The notes beneath the pieces were generated by a model that was not told the DNA's origin, did no database searches, and saw nothing but the letters and a program-made list of their open reading frames with translations. Both the position numbers and the translations under genes were made by a program. Shown here one piece after another: positions 1 through 9,283 of a stretch of DNA of 64,000 nt (position 1 is the stretch's first letter; every line of letters starts with the position of its first letter). The stretch is taken from positions 124,001 to 188,000 of the forward strand of contig JAIYAC010000016.1 in assembly GCA_027489245.1 (NCBI GenBank), given 5' to 3'. The stretch is from Neisseriaceae bacterium. GTDB taxonomy: Bacteria; Pseudomonadota; Gammaproteobacteria; Burkholderiales; Chromobacteriaceae.

Positions 1-844
1 CGATATCGCGCGGTACGGCCAGATCCAGCATGAAGATGGGGCGGTGGCGCCGCGCCTTGATGGCACGCTCTACCATGCCTTTGCCGATAATCGGCAGCTG
101 GCTGGCGGTGGAGCTGACCACCACGTCGTAGCGCTGCAGCTGGTCTGGCAGCTCGGACAGGGTAATGGCGTTGCCGCCAAACTGCTCGGCCAGGCGCTGG
201 CCGCGCTCCAGCGTGCGGTTGGCCACGGTAATCTGCGCCGGCTGGCGGGCAGCAAAATGGGTGGCCACCAGCTCGATCATCTCGCCGGCACCAATAAACA
301 GTACGTTCAACCCGGCCACGCTGGCAAATATCTGCTCGGCCAGCTTCACACCCGCAGCGGCCATGGACACCGAGCTGGCGCCCACCGCCGTCTGGCTGCG
401 CACGTCTTTCGCCACCGAGAAGGTTTTCTGGAACAGGCCGTTGAGCAGGCTGCCCAGCGTGCCGGCGCGCTCGGCTACGCGTACTGCGTCCTTGATCTGG
501 CCCAGGATCTGCGTTTCGCCCAGCACCATGGAATCCAGCCCCGAGGCCACGCGGAAGGCGTGACGGGCGGTTTCCGGCGCATCCAGCAGGTACAGGTAGG
601 GGCGCACCTCGTCCAGTGTCAGCCCGTGGTAGCCGGCCAGCCAGCGCAGGGCGTCTTCCGGGCGCTGCGTGGCGCAGTACAGCTCGGTGCGGTTACAGGT
701 GGACACAATGGTGGCTTCCCGCGCGGCTTGCGAATCCACCAGCTGCGCCAGCGCATCCGGCAGGGTTTCTGCAGGAAAGGCCAGCCGCTCGCGTATCGAC
801 AAGGGCGCGGTGTGGTGGTTGAGTCCGATGGCTACCAGCTGCAT
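1..844 (-). CDS. hemA: Glutamyl-tRNA reductase, C-terminus cut by the window edge
   Basis: This gene reads off the left edge, so only the first 281 codons are present. The ATG is the complement of 842-844 and the protein begins [20 protein letters not shown]. The STCNRTE stretch near residue 49 is the HemA signature around the catalytic cysteine. An NADPH-binding GAGEM motif follows near residue 182, then the AN-R-T-x-E-R-A segment of the Rossmann domain. The enzyme reduces glutamyl-tRNA to glutamate-1-semialdehyde, the first committed step of tetrapyrrole synthesis by the C5 route. It is transcribed away from fghA, which it does not overlap; 115 bp separate its start from the fghA stop. Identification is secure. 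Confidence 0.95.
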   Translation of the reverse strand, partial: MQLVAIGLNHHTAPLSIRERLAFPAETLPDALAQLVDSQAAREATIVSTCNRTELYCATQRPEDALRWLAGYHGLTLDEVRPYLYLLDAPETARHAFRVASGLDSMVLGETQILGQIKDAVRVAERAGTLGSLLNGLFQKTFSVAKDVRSQTAVGASSVSMAAAGVKLAEQIFASVAGLNVLFIGAGEMIELVATHFAARQPAQITVANRTLERGQRLAEQFGGNAITLSELPDQLQRYDVVVSSTASQLPIIGKGMVERAIKARRHRPIFMLDLAVPRDI

Positions 845-959
845 GGTGGCGAGGGAAAATCCGCTTTGGGAAACGGGCTATTCTAGCCGAAAACCCGGCG
901 CGGGGCAGCGCGGCTGGCCACGATCGGCGTTGATCGTGGCCAAAACATGGCAGGAAAAC

Positions 960-1805
960 TCAGGCGCGCGCCAGATGGGCCGCATGAAAGCGCAGCTGCG
1001 CCTCGATAAAGCTGGCCACAAAATAGTAGCTGTGGTCGTAGCCCTCGTGGCGGTACAGCTGCAGCGGGTAGCCGCTGTGCGCGGCGGCGGCTTCCAGCGC
1101 TTGTGGCTGCAGCTGGCTATCGATAAAGCCATCCGCCAGCCCCACGTCCACGCGGCACGGCAGCGCGGTGGCCGGGTTGGCCGCCGCCATCTGCACACTG
1201 GCGTCCCACGCCTGCCAGGTAGCAGGATCGTCGCCCAAGTAGGCGGCAAACGCCTTCTGCCCCCACGGCACGTTCACCGGGTTGGCGATGGGGCTGAACG
1301 CCGACACCGAGACATAATCCTGCGGCCGTTTCAGCGCGCACAGCAGCGCGCCGTGGCCGCCCATGCTGTGGCCGGCAATGGCGGCGGGGCCAAAATCAAA
1401 ATGGGCCGCCAGCAGCGCGGGCAGCTCCTGGCTGATGTAGTCGTACATGCGGTAGTGCGCCGCCCACGGTGCCTGGGTAGCGTTCAGGTAAAAGCCCGCG
1501 CCCTGGCCCAGGTCGTAGGCCGGGTCGTCGGCGACGCCCTCGCCACGCGGGCTGGTATCCGGCGCCACAATAGCCATGCCCAGCTCGGCGGCCACGCGCT
1601 GCGCGCCGGCTTTCTGCATGAAGTTTTCGTCGCTGCAGGTCAGGCCGGACAGCCAGTACAGCAGTGGCACGCGTGCGCCGTCCAGCGCGGCCGGCGGCAG
1701 GTACACGGCAAAGCGCATGCTGCAGCCCAGCACGGCCGAGGCGTGGGTGTACTGGCGGTGCTCGCCGCCAAAGCTGCGGTTGCAGCTGATCTGTTCGATG
1801 GTCAT
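960..1805 (-). CDS. fghA: S-formylglutathione hydrolase
   Basis: This is a 281-residue alpha/beta hydrolase of the esterase D family, the usual length for S-formylglutathione hydrolase (FrmB/FghA). The nucleophile elbow GHSMGG places the catalytic serine at residue 147. Asp225 (in VGLADGF) and His258 (in YDHSYY) complete the triad. It hydrolyses S-formylglutathione to formate and glutathione in the cytoplasm, the second step of glutathione-dependent formaldehyde oxidation. The gene lies 49 bp downstream of adhC on the same strand, so the two probably form an operon. The gap holds a head-to-head pair of the dispersed 10-bp word. Confidence 0.95.
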   Translation of the reverse strand: MTIEQISCNRSFGGEHRQYTHASAVLGCSMRFAVYLPPAALDGARVPLLYWLSGLTCSDENFMQKAGAQRVAAELGMAIVAPDTSPRGEGVADDPAYDLGQGAGFYLNATQAPWAAHYRMYDYISQELPALLAAHFDFGPAAIAGHSMGGHGALLCALKRPQDYVSVSAFSPIANPVNVPWGQKAFAAYLGDDPATWQAWDASVQMAAANPATALPCRVDVGLADGFIDSQLQPQALEAAAAHSGYPLQLYRHEGYDHSYYFVASFIEAQLRFHAAHLARA

Positions 1806-1819
1806 GGTGGTGTCCTGCG

Positions 1820-1844
1820 GCGGCCAACCCCAGGGTTGGCCGCA
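1820..1844. repeat. Inverted pair of the 10-bp word between adhC and fghA
   Basis: The sequence GCGGCCAACC at 1820-1829 faces GGTTGGCCGC at 1834-1843, giving a 10-bp stem with a 4-nt loop. The right arm is an exact GTTGGCCGCA (1835-1844). It lies inside a presumed operon and has no T-run, so it is unlikely to stop transcription completely. Confidence 0.8.
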
Positions 1845-1854
1845 TGGCGGTGAT

Positions 1855-3971
<2,117 letters not shown>

Positions 3972-4026
3972 TGGCGGCCAACCCCGTGCGGCGCCGACGC
4001 CGCCCTACTGCCCGTGGAGCCCGACC

Positions 4027-4668
4027 ATGTCGCTGAACCTCGCCGATATCCGCCTCGAATACAGCAAGAAAGAACTGTCCCCCGACGACTGCCTGCCCGA
4101 CGCGGTAGCCCAGTTTGAAGTGTGGCTGAACGAAGCCATCGCCTCGCAAGTGCACGAGCCTACCGCCATGCACATTGCCACCGTAGACGACAGCGGGCGG
4201 CCATCGGCGCGTATCGTGCTGCTCAAGGGCGTGGAAAACGGCCAACTGGTGTTCTATACCAACTACCTTAGCCGCAAGGGCCGCCAGCTGGCGGCCAACC
4301 CGTATATTGCCGTGACCTTCTTCTGGCCCGAGCTGGAACGCCAGGTGCGCATCGAAGGCCGCGTGGCGCAGGTCGCGCCCGAGGTGTCCGACGCCTACTT
4401 TGCCAGCCGCCCCTACACCAGCCGCATCGGCGCCTGGGCCAGCGAGCAGAGCAGCGAAATCGACAGCAAAACCGTGCTGGTCACCCGCGCCGCCAGCTTT
4501 GGCCTGAAGCACCCGCTGTCGGTACCGCGCCCGCCGCACTGGGGCGGCTACGCCATCGTGCCGGACCGCATCGAATTCTGGCAGGGCCGCCCCAGCCGCC
4601 TGCACGACCGCGTGCTGTACACGCTGGCTGCCGACGCCAGCTGGGCACGCAGCCGCCTGGCGCCGTGA
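4027..4668 (+). CDS. pdxH: Pyridoxamine/pyridoxine 5'-phosphate oxidase
   Basis: A 213-residue FMN-dependent oxidase, the normal length for PdxH. It converts pyridoxamine or pyridoxine 5'-phosphate to pyridoxal 5'-phosphate in the cytoplasm. The N-terminal part carries the substrate-binding RxxY-type segment ([10 protein letters not shown]). The C-terminal signature runs [19 protein letters not shown] and ends in RPSRLHDR. The start at 4027 matches the family N-terminus; the longer open frame upstream overlaps the LysR gene and was rejected. A head-to-head pair of the 10-bp word follows the stop codon within 10 bp. Confidence 0.96.
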   Translation: MSLNLADIRLEYSKKELSPDDCLPDAVAQFEVWLNEAIASQVHEPTAMHIATVDDSGRPSARIVLLKGVENGQLVFYTNYLSRKGRQLAANPYIAVTFFWPELERQVRIEGRVAQVAPEVSDAYFASRPYTSRIGAWASEQSSEIDSKTVLVTRAASFGLKHPLSVPRPPHWGGYAIVPDRIEFWQGRPSRLHDRVLYTLAADASWARSRLAP

Positions 4669-4676
4669 AACCACCC

Positions 4677-4699
4677 GTTGGCCGCCCCCTGCGGCCAAC
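4677..4699. repeat. Inverted pair of the 10-bp word behind pdxH
   Basis: GTTGGCCGC at 4677-4685 faces GCGGCCAAC at 4691-4699 across a 5-nt loop. The right arm with its preceding T is an exact copy (4690-4699). The hairpin starts 9 bp after the pdxH stop and is followed by TTGATTGTGAT, so it could act as a weak terminator, as paired uptake sequences do in Neisseria. Confidence 0.8.
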
Positions 4700-4717
4700 C
4701 TTGATTGTGATACCACC

Positions 4718-5200
4718 ATGCTTAACAACGACATCCTGCGCAGCGTGCGCTTTATCCTGAACATCAGCGACAAGCGCATGCTGGCCATCCTGCAGCACGT
4801 CGAGCCCTACGCCGACGACGACTTTGCCGCCCTGCTGAAAAAAGACGAAGAAGACGGCTTTGCCGGCTGCAGCGACGAGCTGCTGTCATCCTTTCTGGAC
4901 GGCCTGATCATCGAGCGTCGCGGCCGCCGCGACGACGCCCCGCTGCCGCCACCGGCACTGCGCCTGAACAATAACGACATCCTGAAAAAGCTGCGCGTGG
5001 CTTTTGAGCTGAAGCAGGAAGACATCGAGGCCCTGATTGCCCGCACCGGCTTTAGCGTCTCCAGCGCCGAGGTCGGCGCGCTGTTCCGCAAGCCCGGCCA
5101 CAAGAACTACCGCGTCTGCGGTGACCAGTTCCTGCGCTACCTGCTCAAGGGCCTGGCCATGAAGCACCGCCCGGACATGGCACACAAAACGGGGGCATGA
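4718..5200 (+). CDS. DUF1456 (YehS-like) protein
   Basis: A 160-residue protein made of two related halves. Each begins with NNDILxxxR (residues about 2-10 and 83-92) and each contains a D(D/E) plus I(L/E)A pattern, which is the duplicated DUF1456 arrangement of E. coli YehS. It is acidic and predicted cytoplasmic, with no signal peptide. The biochemical role of the family is not established. The stop codon overlaps the next gene start by 4 nt (ATGA), so the two products are translationally coupled. Confidence 0.85.
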   Translation: MLNNDILRSVRFILNISDKRMLAILQHVEPYADDDFAALLKKDEEDGFAGCSDELLSSFLDGLIIERRGRRDDAPLPPPALRLNNNDILKKLRVAFELKQEDIEALIARTGFSVSSAEVGALFRKPGHKNYRVCGDQFLRYLLKGLAMKHRPDMAHKTGA

Positions 5201-6015
5201 TGCTGCCGCTGCGTTGCCTGTTTGCCTTCCACGGTGCCGCCGGCAGCCTGCTGGAAATCAAGCGGCTGGACCAGCCCGCGGGCAGCCCGCCCGACCAGGT
5301 GTACTACTGGCTGTGGCAGCCGGCCGCCAGCCACGGCTGGCAACGGCTGGATTTCGCGGCCATGCAGACCGAACCAGCGCAGTACCGCCGCTTTGCCCAG
5401 GGCGAGCTGTGGTTCGACGACCATCACGCACGGCTGCAGCTGGCCGATGGCGAACACACGCTGCCCGCCGGCGAGCCCGAGGGCTGGCCAGCCAGCGTCA
5501 GCCAATGGCTGGTAGCACCACAACAAACCATCCTGAAACCCGCCAGCAACAACGACCGCGAGCAAGTCACGCGACTGTTGCAACAGTCGGCTGACTGGCT
5601 GCAGCAGCGTGGCGACACCATGTGGCTACCAGAAGAAGTCAGCCCGCAGGCCATTGCCAATGCCCTTGCTGCTGGTGAATACCACCTGCTGTATCTAGGC
5701 GCGGAAGCCGTGGGCACATGCCGCATGGTGCACCATGACCCGCTGTTCTGGCCCGAGCTCCCCCACGCACACAGCCTGTTTCTGCACCGTATTGCCCTTT
5801 CACGCCGCCACAAGGGGCAAGGGCTGTTGGCCTGCCTCTTACAACACGCGGCAGCCGAGGCACGCCGGCACGGCTATCGCGATATCCGGCTGGACTGTGC
5901 CGCCGAGCGGCTCGCGCTGCGCCAGCATTATCAGAAGCACGGTTTTCAGCTACTAGACGAATGTCGGGCAGGCCCATGGCAAGTGGCACGCTTTATTTAT
6001 CCACTCGTCGAGTAA
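5197..6015 (+). CDS. GNAT N-acetyltransferase with an unassigned N-terminal domain
   Basis: A 272-residue protein. Residues from about 118 to 265 form a GNAT fold with the acetyl-CoA loop RRHKGQGLLACLL near 198-210 and the terminal beta-bulge segment Y-xx-HGFQLL. The first 115 residues are not part of the acetyltransferase and match no family I recognise; they contain LWQPA and W-F-DDHHARLQ. It begins within the stop of the DUF1456 gene. The substrate is unknown. An alternative start three bases downstream (the second Met) would change nothing important. Confidence 0.8.
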   Translation: MMLPLRCLFAFHGAAGSLLEIKRLDQPAGSPPDQVYYWLWQPAASHGWQRLDFAAMQTEPAQYRRFAQGELWFDDHHARLQLADGEHTLPAGEPEGWPASVSQWLVAPQQTILKPASNNDREQVTRLLQQSADWLQQRGDTMWLPEEVSPQAIANALAAGEYHLLYLGAEAVGTCRMVHHDPLFWPELPHAHSLFLHRIALSRRHKGQGLLACLLQHAAAEARRHGYRDIRLDCAAERLALRQHYQKHGFQLLDECRAGPWQVARFIYPLVE

Positions 6016-6098
6016 GCTACCCCGCCCCCGCCCGCAACGCGCACCCGCTGGCCCCGGCCGCTCACGCCCCTCGCCGGCCAGCCCACAGCAGGGCATGA

Positions 6099-6108
6099 TG
6101 CGGCCAAC
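6099..6108 (-). repeat. 10-bp word upstream of the AraC gene
   Basis: TGCGGCCAAC, exact copy, ending 5 bp before the AGGAG ribosome-binding site of the next gene. Confidence 0.85.
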
Positions 6109-6124
6109 CTGCCAGGAGCCCGCC

Positions 6125-6931
6125 ATGTCTACTCTACCGCTGTACATTTTTCGTAGCCTGCAACGCCAGCGCCTGGCGCGGGTGCCGGTGTTGTCCACCC
6201 TGCTGGTGGCGGTGGAACACGGTGAAAAGCAGCTGCTCACCCGGCACGGTAGCTGGCACTGCCCGCCCGGCAGCTGGCTGGTGATCCCCGGCGGGCAGGA
6301 GGTGGACATCATCAACCAGCCAGGCAGCCAAGGTTACCGCGCCTGGACACTGGTACAGCCGCAGCACTGGCTACAGCGCCTGCTGGCACAGTACGGCAGC
6401 CAGCTGCCGGCACCACCGTGGCAGGATGCCAGCCCGGTATTCCAGCCCCACGCCGACGCCGTGGCCGCGCTGCAGCAGCTGCAAACCCTGCTGCCACAGG
6501 CCGAGGCCGGCACGCTGGGCGAGGCGCGCGCCGAGCACGCCTGGCAGGGGCTGATGCTGGCGCTGGCCGCCGCCCGCCAGGGCGCTGCGCTGTTCCGCCA
6601 GCCAAGGCAGGACGTGCGGGCGCAGATCCAGAGCCTGCTAGCCTTCGACCCTGCGCGTGGCTGGCAGGCTGCCGACATCGCCCGCCACCTGGCCATGAGC
6701 CCCGCCACGCTGCGGCGCAGGTTGGCCGCAGAGCACACCTCGTTTTCCACCCTGCTGGGCGAGGTGCGCATGGAGCGGGCGCTGGGCTTGGTCAATAGCG
6801 GCAGCCAGCCGCTGGCCGACGTGGCGGCCGCCTGTGGTTATCTATCGCCGTCGCGTTTTACTGCCGCCTTCCGCCAGCGCTTTGGCGTTACCCCCAGCCA
6901 GCTGCGCCAGCAGCGCGACGTGGCGGCCTGA
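6125..6931 (+). CDS. AraC-family transcriptional regulator
   Basis: A 268-residue regulator. The N-terminal 150 residues are a cupin-like sensing domain (HGEKQLLTRHGSWHCPPGSW followed by VIPGG). The C-terminal AraC DNA-binding domain spans about 165-262, with two helix-turn-helix units: the first in WQAADIARHLAMSPATLRRRL, the second in LADVAAACGYLSPSRFTAAFRQRFG. The start at 6125 is preceded by AGGAG at 6114-6118 with 6-nt spacing, better than the in-frame ATG at 6095. It contains one copy of the 10-bp word (6721). Its targets are unknown; the PEBP-like gene 100 bp downstream is a candidate. Confidence 0.9.
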   Translation: MSTLPLYIFRSLQRQRLARVPVLSTLLVAVEHGEKQLLTRHGSWHCPPGSWLVIPGGQEVDIINQPGSQGYRAWTLVQPQHWLQRLLAQYGSQLPAPPWQDASPVFQPHADAVAALQQLQTLLPQAEAGTLGEARAEHAWQGLMLALAAARQGAALFRQPRQDVRAQIQSLLAFDPARGWQAADIARHLAMSPATLRRRLAAEHTSFSTLLGEVRMERALGLVNSGSQPLADVAAACGYLSPSRFTAAFRQRFGVTPSQLRQQRDVAA

Positions 6932-7032
6932 GCAACTTGAGCGTTTCGGCACAGCCCGTGGTGCCCACCGGCGCGCCAGCGCCCTGCGGCCCTGCCACAC
7001 TGGCCAGGCCATTCCCTACCTGGAGACGCATG

Positions 7033-7572
7033 ATGAAAACCCTGCTACTGACCACCCTGCTGGCCTGCGCCAGCCTGCCCGCCCTGGCCTTTGACCTGAG
7101 CAGCCCGCAGCTGCGCGACGGCCAGGCCTTGAGCAAGACCCAAGAGTTCAACGGCTTTGGCTGCGACGGCGGCAATGTGTCACCCGCGCTAGCGTGGAAG
7201 AATGCGCCAGCCGGCACGCAAAGCTACGCCGTCACCGTGTACGACCCGGACGCCCCCACCGGCAGCGGCTGGTGGCACTGGCTGGTTTTCAACCTGCCCG
7301 CCACGACCCAGAGCCTGCCGGCCAGTGCCGGTAACGACGCCACGCTGCTACCGGCCAGTGCCGTGCAAAGCCGCACCGACTTTGGCCAGCCCGGCTTTGG
7401 CGGCGCCTGCCCGCCACCCGGCCACGGCAAGCACCGCTATATCTTTACCGTGCACGCGCTGAAAGTACCGCACCTGGACTTGCCAGCCGACGCCAGCCCC
7501 GCACTGGTGGGCTATATGCTGTGGGCCAACGGCCTGGGCAAGGCCAGCTTCACCGCCACTTACCAGCGCTAA
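7033..7572 (+). CDS. Exported YbhB/YbcL-type PEBP-family protein
   Basis: A 179-residue protein with a signal peptide (KTLLLTTLLACASLPALA, cleavage before FDLSS). The mature part is a phosphatidylethanolamine-binding-protein fold of the bacterial YbhB/YbcL type. It has the signature YDPDAPTGSGWWHWLVFNLP and the ligand-site segment PPPGHGKHRYIFTVHAL. The molecular function of the family in bacteria is uncertain. Two adjacent ATGs exist at 7030 and 7033; GGAGA at 7022-7026 gives better spacing to 7033. Expected location is the periplasm. Confidence 0.9.
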   Translation: MKTLLLTTLLACASLPALAFDLSSPQLRDGQALSKTQEFNGFGCDGGNVSPALAWKNAPAGTQSYAVTVYDPDAPTGSGWWHWLVFNLPATTQSLPASAGNDATLLPASAVQSRTDFGQPGFGGACPPPGHGKHRYIFTVHALKVPHLDLPADASPALVGYMLWANGLGKASFTATYQR

Positions 7573-7601
7573 CACGCGGGGCCGGCTGGTGGCGGCTGAC
7601 A

Positions 7602-7643
7602 CCCTGGCGGCCAGGGTTTGACCGGCCCGGCAAAACCGGGCCG
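7602..7643 (+). terminator. Two GC hairpins after the PEBP gene
   Basis: CCCTGG(CGG)CCAGGG followed by TTTG at 7602-7619, then CGGCCCGG(CAAAA)CCGGGCCG at 7623-7643. They start 30 bp after the stop codon. The T-run is short, so termination is plausible rather than certain. Confidence 0.5.
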
Positions 7644-7684
7644 CGCCACATAAGCCTTTGAATCCGCCACCTTTCCGTTGGCAA

Positions 7685-7719
7685 GACAAAGCCTGTTTGC
7701 GCGGCAAGCAGGCTTTGTC
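7685..7719. promoter_or_regulatory. 11-bp perfect inverted repeat upstream of the trans-sulfuration gene
   Basis: GACAAAGCCTG at 7685-7695 and CAGGCTTTGTC at 7709-7719 are perfect complements separated by 13 nt. It lies 85 bp before the ATG of the PLP enzyme at 7804. It may be an operator, an attenuator stem or a second terminator; there is no T-run on either side. Confidence 0.6.
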
Positions 7720-7803
7720 ATCCATATCAAGCTCGCCAGCGCGCGCTTGACAGTGCCACCACCGGCCACGCAGCATGCCGCCATGTTTGCGCCCGGAGCT
7801 GCC

Positions 7804-8982
7804 ATGACCCGCCCTGCCCTGCACCCCGATACGCTGGCCGTCCGCGCTGGCGAAGACCCGTTCCGCCCGCACGACGCGCTGGCGGTGCCGGTGGAATTTG
7901 CCATTGCCCACGGCTACCCCGATGTGGCCAGCTGGGAACAAGTGGCCCGTGGCGACGCGCCCGGCCCGCTGTACAGCCGCAATACCGCACAACCGGCCAC
8001 ACTGGCGCTGGAAGCCAGGTTGGCCGCACTGGAAGGCGCCGAGGCCGCCGTGGCCTTTAGCAGCGGCATGGCTGCCATTAGCAGCACCCTGCTGGCACTG
8101 CTGCGCCCCGGCGCGCGCGTGGTGGCCGGCAAGGATACCTACGGCGGCAGCCATTACCTGTTCCAGCACACGCTGCCACACTGGGGCGTGCAGGTGACGC
8201 TGTGCGACACCACCGACGCCGAGGCCTTTGCCGCCGCCATGGCGCAGGGCTGCGACCTGCTCTATCTGGAATCGCCCACCAACCCGATGCTGAAGGTGCA
8301 GGACATCCGCCAGCTGGCGGCTGCCGGCCACGCAGCGGGGGCAGTGGTAGTCATCGACAACACTTTCGCCACGCCAGTGAACCAGCAACCGCTGACGCTG
8401 GGCGCCGACCTGGTGCTGCATAGCGCCACCAAATTCCTGGGCGGCCACGCCGACGCCATGGGCGGCATCGCCTGCGGCAGCCAGGCGCTGACCGACAAGC
8501 TGCGCCACTACCGCGAGATCCACGGCGCCTGCCTGGACCCGATGAGCGCGTTTTTGATCCTGCGCGGCATCAAGACGCTGGCGCTGCGTATGCGCCAGCA
8601 CAACGCCAACGCGCTGGCGCTGGCCCAGTGGCTACAAAGCCACCCGGCCGTGGCACAGGTGAACTACCCCGGCCTGCCCAGCCACCCGCAGCACGCGCTG
8701 GCAGCCCGCCAGATGCAGGGTTTTGGCGGCGTGCTGAGCTTCGAGCTGGCCGGTGGTTTTGCCGCCGTACAGGCCATGCTGCCGCGCTGCCAGCTGCTGA
8801 TCCGCGCCGCCACGCTGGGCTCGGTAGACACGCTGCTGGGCATCCCCAGCACCACCAGCCATGTGGAATGCAGCGAAGCCGAGCGCGTGGCGCTGGGCAT
8901 TCCGGGCGGGCTGGTACGCTGTTCGGTCGGCATAGAAGACGTGCGCGACATCATCGCCGACCTGGCGCAGGCGCTGGGGTGA
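7804..8982 (+). CDS. Trans-sulfuration PLP enzyme (cystathionine gamma-synthase family)
   Basis: A 392-residue enzyme of the Cys/Met metabolism PLP family. The PLP lysine is Lys210 in HSATKFLGGHAD. Upstream, YSRNTAQPT-like (residues 57-65), SSGMAAISS and DNTFATP are the usual cofactor and substrate motifs. The family includes cystathionine gamma-synthase, cystathionine beta- or gamma-lyase, O-succinylhomoserine sulfhydrylase and methionine gamma-lyase; sequence inspection alone does not separate these. The start at 7804 gives the family N-terminus (HPDTLAVRAGE). The stop overlaps the start of the GIY-YIG gene (GTGA). Confidence 0.88.
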   Translation: MTRPALHPDTLAVRAGEDPFRPHDALAVPVEFAIAHGYPDVASWEQVARGDAPGPLYSRNTAQPATLALEARLAALEGAEAAVAFSSGMAAISSTLLALLRPGARVVAGKDTYGGSHYLFQHTLPHWGVQVTLCDTTDAEAFAAAMAQGCDLLYLESPTNPMLKVQDIRQLAAAGHAAGAVVVIDNTFATPVNQQPLTLGADLVLHSATKFLGGHADAMGGIACGSQALTDKLRHYREIHGACLDPMSAFLILRGIKTLALRMRQHNANALALAQWLQSHPAVAQVNYPGLPSHPQHALAARQMQGFGGVLSFELAGGFAAVQAMLPRCQLLIRAATLGSVDTLLGIPSTTSHVECSEAERVALGIPGGLVRCSVGIEDVRDIIADLAQALG

Positions 8983-9263
8983 GCGGCGGGGAGGCTGCGG
9001 CCAACCCTGGCCGCCCGTGGTACCTGTACCTGTTGCACTGCCGCGGCGGCAGCCTGTACACCGGCATTACCACCGATGTGGACAAACGCTACGCGGCGCA
9101 CGCCGCCGGCAAGGGCGCACGCTACACGCGCAGCTTTCCACCGGAGCGCATCGCACTGGTGCTGACCTTTGCCAGCAAGGGGGAAGCGTTGGCCGCAGAA
9201 CACGCAGTAAAGGCCATGAGCGCGGCACAGAAGCGCGCCTGGCTGGCCGCGCACACCGCATGA
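8979..9263 (+). CDS. GIY-YIG domain protein, UPF0213 (YhbQ) type
   Basis: A 94-residue protein using a GTG start that overlaps the upstream stop. The single GIY-YIG nuclease fold is seen as WYLYLLHCRGGSLYTGIT, with the conserved arginine near HAAGKGARYTRS and the glutamate in the helix KGEALAAEHAVK. YhbQ-like proteins are stand-alone GIY-YIG domains reported to act on DNA. Both the first and the last third carry an exact copy of the 10-bp word (8996 and 9188). Confidence 0.85.
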   Translation: MSGGEAAANPGRPWYLYLLHCRGGSLYTGITTDVDKRYAAHAAGKGARYTRSFPPERIALVLTFASKGEALAAEHAVKAMSAAQKRAWLAAHTA

Positions 9264-9283
9264 ACGCCGTGTGCGGCAGGGGC

